DNA from: Peterkaempfera bronchialis
Lineage (GTDB): Bacteria > Actinomycetota > Actinomycetes > Streptomycetales > Streptomycetaceae
Reading direction: 5' to 3'
Length of the DNA stretch: 64,000 bases
Assembly (NCBI RefSeq): GCF_003258605.2
Contig: NZ_CP031264.1
Span: 4,216,001-4,280,000 of the forward strand
Part shown: positions 61,574 through 64,000 of the stretch, piece by piece
How the letters are laid out: each line of letters opens with the position of its first letter
How positions within the stretch are numbered: position 1 is the stretch's first letter
The notes under the pieces: generated by a model
Databases searched by the model: none
What the model was told of the DNA's origin: nothing
Seen by the model: the letters and a program-made list of their open reading frames with translations, nothing else
Position numbers and translations under genes: made by a program

Positions 61574-61605
61574 TGCATGCAGTGCATGCCCCACCCCACT
61601 AGGCT
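61574..61605 (+). promoter_or_regulatory. Promoter region of the tRNA-Leu(UAA) gene
   Basis: TAGGCT (61600-61605) is placed 35 bases before the mature tRNA 5' end. Just upstream two GCATGC palindromes (61575-61580 and 61584-61589) are separated by AGT, forming a repeated dyad around the -35 position that could bind a regulator. Confidence 0.6.
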
Positions 61606-61640
61606 CGGAAGTGCCCCCGCGAGGGGGGAGTGGGGTGTGT

Positions 61641-61722
61641 GCCCGGATGGTGGAATGCAGACACGGGCAGCTTAAAACTGCTTGGCCGAGAGGTCGTGCC
61701 GGTTCGAATCCGGCTCCGGGCA
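61641..61722 (+). tRNA. bldA: tRNA-Leu(UAA), bldA
   Basis: The cloverleaf is complete. The acceptor GCCCGGA pairs with TCCGGGC, followed by discriminator A. The D-arm is TGGTGGAATGCAGACAC-like, the anticodon loop CTTAAAA gives anticodon TAA at 61673-61675, a class II variable arm follows, and the T-loop GGTTCGAATCC is normal. CCA is not encoded. In Streptomyces the leucine tRNA reading UUA is bldA, the developmental and antibiotic switch, because TTA codons are confined to a few regulatory and accessory genes. The 5' half matches the well-known bldA sequence start GCCCGGATGGTGGAATGCAG. Confidence 0.95.
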
Positions 61723-61808
61723 CCCCCGCCGTGACCGGCATTCCGTCATGGCGTGCATCGTGGGGAGGCCAGGTCCGGTGAGGTCTCCGGCTGTGTCCGG
61801 GCGCCGAC

Positions 61809-62342
61809 CTACGACGGCAGGGCGGCCAGTGCCGCATCCCACGGGAACCCGTCCGGCTGCCCCTGCCCCGGCGCGTTCGGCACGAACCCGCCCTCGCCCA
61901 GCAGCACCCGCACCCCGACCCCGCGCAGCGCCTCGACGCTGCGGTCGAACTGCGGGTGCGCGAGGAACGCGGAGTTCACGCAGGGCATGGTCACCAGCGG
62001 GATCCGCTTCCCGATCGCCTCGGCCGCGAAGCCCACGACGAAGTGGTCCGTGATCCCCAGCGCCCACTGGTTCAGCGTGTTGAAGGTCGCCGGAGCCACC
62101 AGCGCCGCATCGGCCGGTGGCCATACGTCCGGCTCGCCCGGCAGCTTGTACTGCGAACGCACCGGGTGCCCGGTGTGATCCGCCAGGGCAGGGATGTCCC
62201 GCTCCAACCAGCGCGCCGCCGTCGGCGTGAGCCCCACGCACACCTCCCACCCGTCCTCCTGCGCGCGCCGTACGACGTCGGGCAGTTGGAACACCGGCGG
62301 GGCGGCGCAGCCGATCAGGTACAGCACACGAGTCACCGTCAT
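61809..62342 (-). CDS. Flavoprotein (phosphopantothenoylcysteine decarboxylase-like)
   Basis: This 177-residue protein of the flavoprotein/HFCD family starts TRVLYLIGCAAPPVF and has DAALVAPATFNTLNQWALG and VTMPCVNSAF, the FMN-binding patterns of PPC decarboxylase, EpiD/MrsD-type cysteine decarboxylases and UbiX-like enzymes. It is a stand-alone domain, shorter than CoaBC. A ribosome site is not obvious; the ATG at 62342 gives the canonical N-terminus. Its substrate is unknown; it has no lanthipeptide genes around it. Confidence 0.83.
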   Translation of the reverse strand: MTVTRVLYLIGCAAPPVFQLPDVVRRAQEDGWEVCVGLTPTAARWLERDIPALADHTGHPVRSQYKLPGEPDVWPPADAALVAPATFNTLNQWALGITDHFVVGFAAEAIGKRIPLVTMPCVNSAFLAHPQFDRSVEALRGVGVRVLLGEGGFVPNAPGQGQPDGFPWDAALAALPS

Positions 62343-62421
62343 GTCGCCCAGCCAACCCGGCCCCGGGCCGACCGTGCAACCGCATGTCTTCGGGTTGGCC
62401 CAGGGCGTGGACGGCGGCGGC

Positions 62422-62643
62422 TGGGAGGACGAGGCGTCGTGGAACAAGCCGATGAAGGCGGGCGCCAGCGAGGCCCTGCGTGACGCTCGCGCCGAGCTGG
62501 CCGGCGTCGCGGACTGGCGGGCGGACGACCTGAAGGCCGTCCTGCTCGCCATCGGTGAGAAGCACGGGCTGAAGCTGGGCAAGGCCCAGGCGCCCATCCG
62601 GGTCGCGGTCACCGGCCGGACGCTCGGACTGCCGCTGCTCGAG
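62422..62643 (+). pseudogene. 3' fragment of glutamyl-tRNA synthetase (gltX)
   Basis: The plus-strand frame reads ASWNKPMKAGASEALRDARA, then WRADDLKAVLLAIGEKHGLK and APIRVAVTGRTLGLPLLE. This is the anticodon-binding C-terminus of actinobacterial GltX, ending just before the usual final SLEVLGRERTL segment. The catalytic N-terminal four fifths are missing and the frame merges into unrelated sequence at about 62643. No start or promoter is evident. The intact gltX must be elsewhere in the genome. Confidence 0.85.
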
Positions 62644-62841
62644 GGTCACCTGCTCGGTGGCCGGGGCGAGCGCGGCCAGCATGGTCAGCGCCTCGACGCG
62701 GGGGCCGAGCAGCGAGTCGTTGACGAAGAGCGAGTCGAATCCCAGGCGTTCGGCCCGGCGGCCGAAGGCGACCAGCTCGCGAGGGTCGTCACCTGGGCCC
62801 CACTGGGCGGCGCCGGTCGGAAGCAGTACACCGATGTCCAT
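62641..62841 (-). pseudogene. 5' fragment of an LLM-class F420-dependent oxidoreductase
   Basis: From ATG 62841, the minus strand encodes MDIGVLLPTGAAQWGPGDDP, AFGRRAERLGFDSLFVNDSL and LTMLAALAPATEQVTL, the first about 67 residues of a luciferase-like (bacterial luciferase/F420) oxidoreductase. Homology stops at about 62641 and the frame runs on into antisense gltX. It therefore lacks the rest of its TIM barrel. It meets the gltX fragment tail to tail within a few bases. Confidence 0.85.
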
Positions 62842-63047
62842 GCCGACGAGCCTCACGGCCGGCGCGAAGGGCGGCAATTCCCCGCTGGGAATAGGCGTTC
62901 AGCTGCTCACCCCCGCCCCAGCCCCGCGCCGCTGCCCGCCGTCCGCCGCGACACCGCGTCGGACTGCCCCGGGGTGCATGGCCTGCCCTTTACCAGGGCA
63001 TTACCATTGCCGTGCGGGCAGCACCGAGCCGCCCTGGGAGGAAACAC

Positions 63048-63920
63048 ATGAGGAGCAGCAACCCGGTCTTCTCGCGGCAGGGAGCCTTCACCCGCGACAC
63101 CGGATACGCGGGCTTCGGGCCGTCGCAGTCCACCGGGCCGCAGCCGCAGAGCCCGTCCGGCGGCAACCCGTACGCCAACAACCCCTACGACCAGCAGCAG
63201 CCGCTCACCGACGAGCAGTTGCAGCAGATGTACCAGGCACCCCCGGCCGGTCCGCTGGAGACCGGGCGGATGACCATGGACGACGTGGTGGCCCGTACGG
63301 CCATGACGCTGCTCACCCTGGTCGCGGGCGGTGCGGTGGCCTGGTTCGCCATCCCGGTCGGCAGCTACGGCATCGCCATGGGCGCGGCGCTGGCCGCCTT
63401 TGTGGTCGCCATGGTGATCAACTTCCGGCGCTCCATCAGCCCGGCGCTGGTGCTCACCTACGCGGGACTGGAGGGGGTCTTCCTCGGGGCGATCAGCAAG
63501 GCGCTCAACACCTACTTCTCGGGCATCGCCATCCAGGCGGTGCTGGGCACCGCAGCCGTCTTCGCCGGCATGCTGCTCGCCTACCGCTCCGGGCGGATCC
63601 GGGTGACCGCGCGCTACCAGCGGATCGGCATGGCCGTGGCCCTGGGGTTCGTGCTGCTGATGGTGGTCAACATGGTGGCGGCCATGTTCGGCGCCGACAT
63701 GGGTCTGCGCTCCGGCCCGCTGGGCATCCTGGTGGGCGTGCTCGGGATCGGGCTCGGCGCCTTCTTCCTCTCGCTGGACTTCCACGAGATCGAGCAGGGC
63801 ATCCGGGGCGGCGCCCCGGAGCGCGAGGCGTGGCGGGCCGCCTTCGGCCTGACCCTCTCGCTGGTCTGGATCTACCTGGAGATGCTGCGGCTGATCGCCA
63901 TCCTGCGCGGAGACGACTGA
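63048..63920 (+). CDS. Bax inhibitor-1/YccA-family membrane protein
   Basis: The 290-residue protein has a hydrophilic Pro/Gln/Asn-rich N-terminus (about 75 residues) and seven hydrophobic segments (about 85-285). Its motifs include LVLTYAGLEGVFLGAISK and the family-typical LSLDFHEIEQGIRGGAPE with acidic residues near the last helices, which in BI-1 relatives form a pH-sensitive Ca2+ leak channel. GGGAGGAAACAC precedes the ATG. The gene is monocistronic and followed by a terminator. The physiological role in actinomycetes is unknown. Confidence 0.92.
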   Translation: MRSSNPVFSRQGAFTRDTGYAGFGPSQSTGPQPQSPSGGNPYANNPYDQQQPLTDEQLQQMYQAPPAGPLETGRMTMDDVVARTAMTLLTLVAGGAVAWFAIPVGSYGIAMGAALAAFVVAMVINFRRSISPALVLTYAGLEGVFLGAISKALNTYFSGIAIQAVLGTAAVFAGMLLAYRSGRIRVTARYQRIGMAVALGFVLLMVVNMVAAMFGADMGLRSGPLGILVGVLGIGLGAFFLSLDFHEIEQGIRGGAPEREAWRAAFGLTLSLVWIYLEMLRLIAILRGDD

Positions 63921-63936
63921 GCCGTCCGGCAGCGCG

Positions 63937-63969
63937 GAGGGCCTGGGAGCCGATGGCTCCCGGGCCCTC
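63937..63969 (+). terminator. Terminator after the BI-1 family gene
   Basis: 15-base arms (63937-63951 / 63955-63969) pairing at nearly every position with a 3-base loop, 16 bases after the stop codon. Confidence 0.8.
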
Positions 63970-64000
63970 TGGCGTATGGGGGTGAGGGTGATGGTTCGCG

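Noticed and set aside
61809-62342. Lanthipeptide cysteine decarboxylase (EpiD-type) acting in the RiPP-like cluster
   Set aside because: It lies 28 kb from the cluster in a different neighbourhood; the family also includes CoaC-like and uncharacterised flavoproteins.
61641-62841. Integrated mobile element using tRNA-Leu as attachment site
   Set aside because: I found no second copy of the tRNA 3' end in the window and no integrase or excisionase; the downstream fragments look like a recombination scar only.

Overview
The window is a piece of chromosome from a high-GC actinomycete, almost certainly in the family Streptomycetaceae (Streptomyces, Kitasatospora, Streptacidiphilus or a close relative). 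The evidence is GC-rich coding sequence with G/C at nearly every third position, frequent GTG and TTG starts, TAGGCT/TAGGTT promoter elements placed directly in front of start codons, a FilP-type cytoskeletal protein, SARP and DUF397 proteins, a secreted Rpf behind a c-di-AMP riboswitch, and a tRNA-Leu(UAA) gene of the bldA type. I saw no rRNA, CRISPR array, transposase or integrase.

Layout. 1-7.2 kb: tail of a sortase-anchored wall protein, ppc, an orphan NarL/DesK-type histidine kinase, a lipoprotein and a YwqJ-type deaminase toxin with SUKH-3 immunity protein. 7.6-12.3 kb: a four-gene sugar-modification operon (dehydrogenase, epimerase, two DegT aminotransferases). 12.4-17.5 kb: DUF397, a TgmC-like peptide methyltransferase without its partners, a muramidase/DD-carboxypeptidase operon, and the wreck of a TetM/OtrA-family gene. 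17.5-33.5 kb: a candidate RiPP biosynthetic cluster, which I consider the main discovery here. 33.6-38.6 kb: a DUF1349 protein and two large toxin-immunity fusion proteins. 38.8-57.7 kb: mostly conserved core (FilP-like protein, nucleotide-sugar dehydrogenase, mfd, SurA-like lipoprotein, mazG, rpf, eno, divIC/ftsB, DUF501, ppx, ndh) with an SDR and a P450 inserted. 57.9-64 kb: a MacB-type ABC exporter, bldA, a flavoprotein, a scar of two truncated genes (gltX 3' end and LLM oxidoreductase 5' end) and a Bax-inhibitor-1 family membrane protein.

The RiPP-like cluster has two divergent arms around position 24 kb. The left arm encodes a 50-residue precursor-like peptide, then a hairpin, a SPASM radical SAM enzyme and an MFS exporter. 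The right arm is translationally coupled almost throughout: a second radical SAM enzyme, a haem-oxygenase-like diiron protein, an 83-residue acidic peptide, a cyclase/STAND ATPase, a cytoplasmic subtilisin-like protease, a GAF protein, a P450 and a glycosyltransferase. An AfsR-like SARP and a LuxR-type regulator flank the left arm. The LuxR gene has a TTA codon at codon 6, and the tRNA that reads TTA (bldA) is also in this window, so the cluster is probably developmentally gated. I do not recognise this set of enzymes or the precursor as a described RiPP class.

A second theme is intracellular toxin/immunity chemistry: three loci combine nucleic-acid deaminase or HNH-type nuclease domains with SUKH or YrhB immunity domains. 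In two of them toxin and immunity domains are fused in one polypeptide and none has a visible secretion signal.
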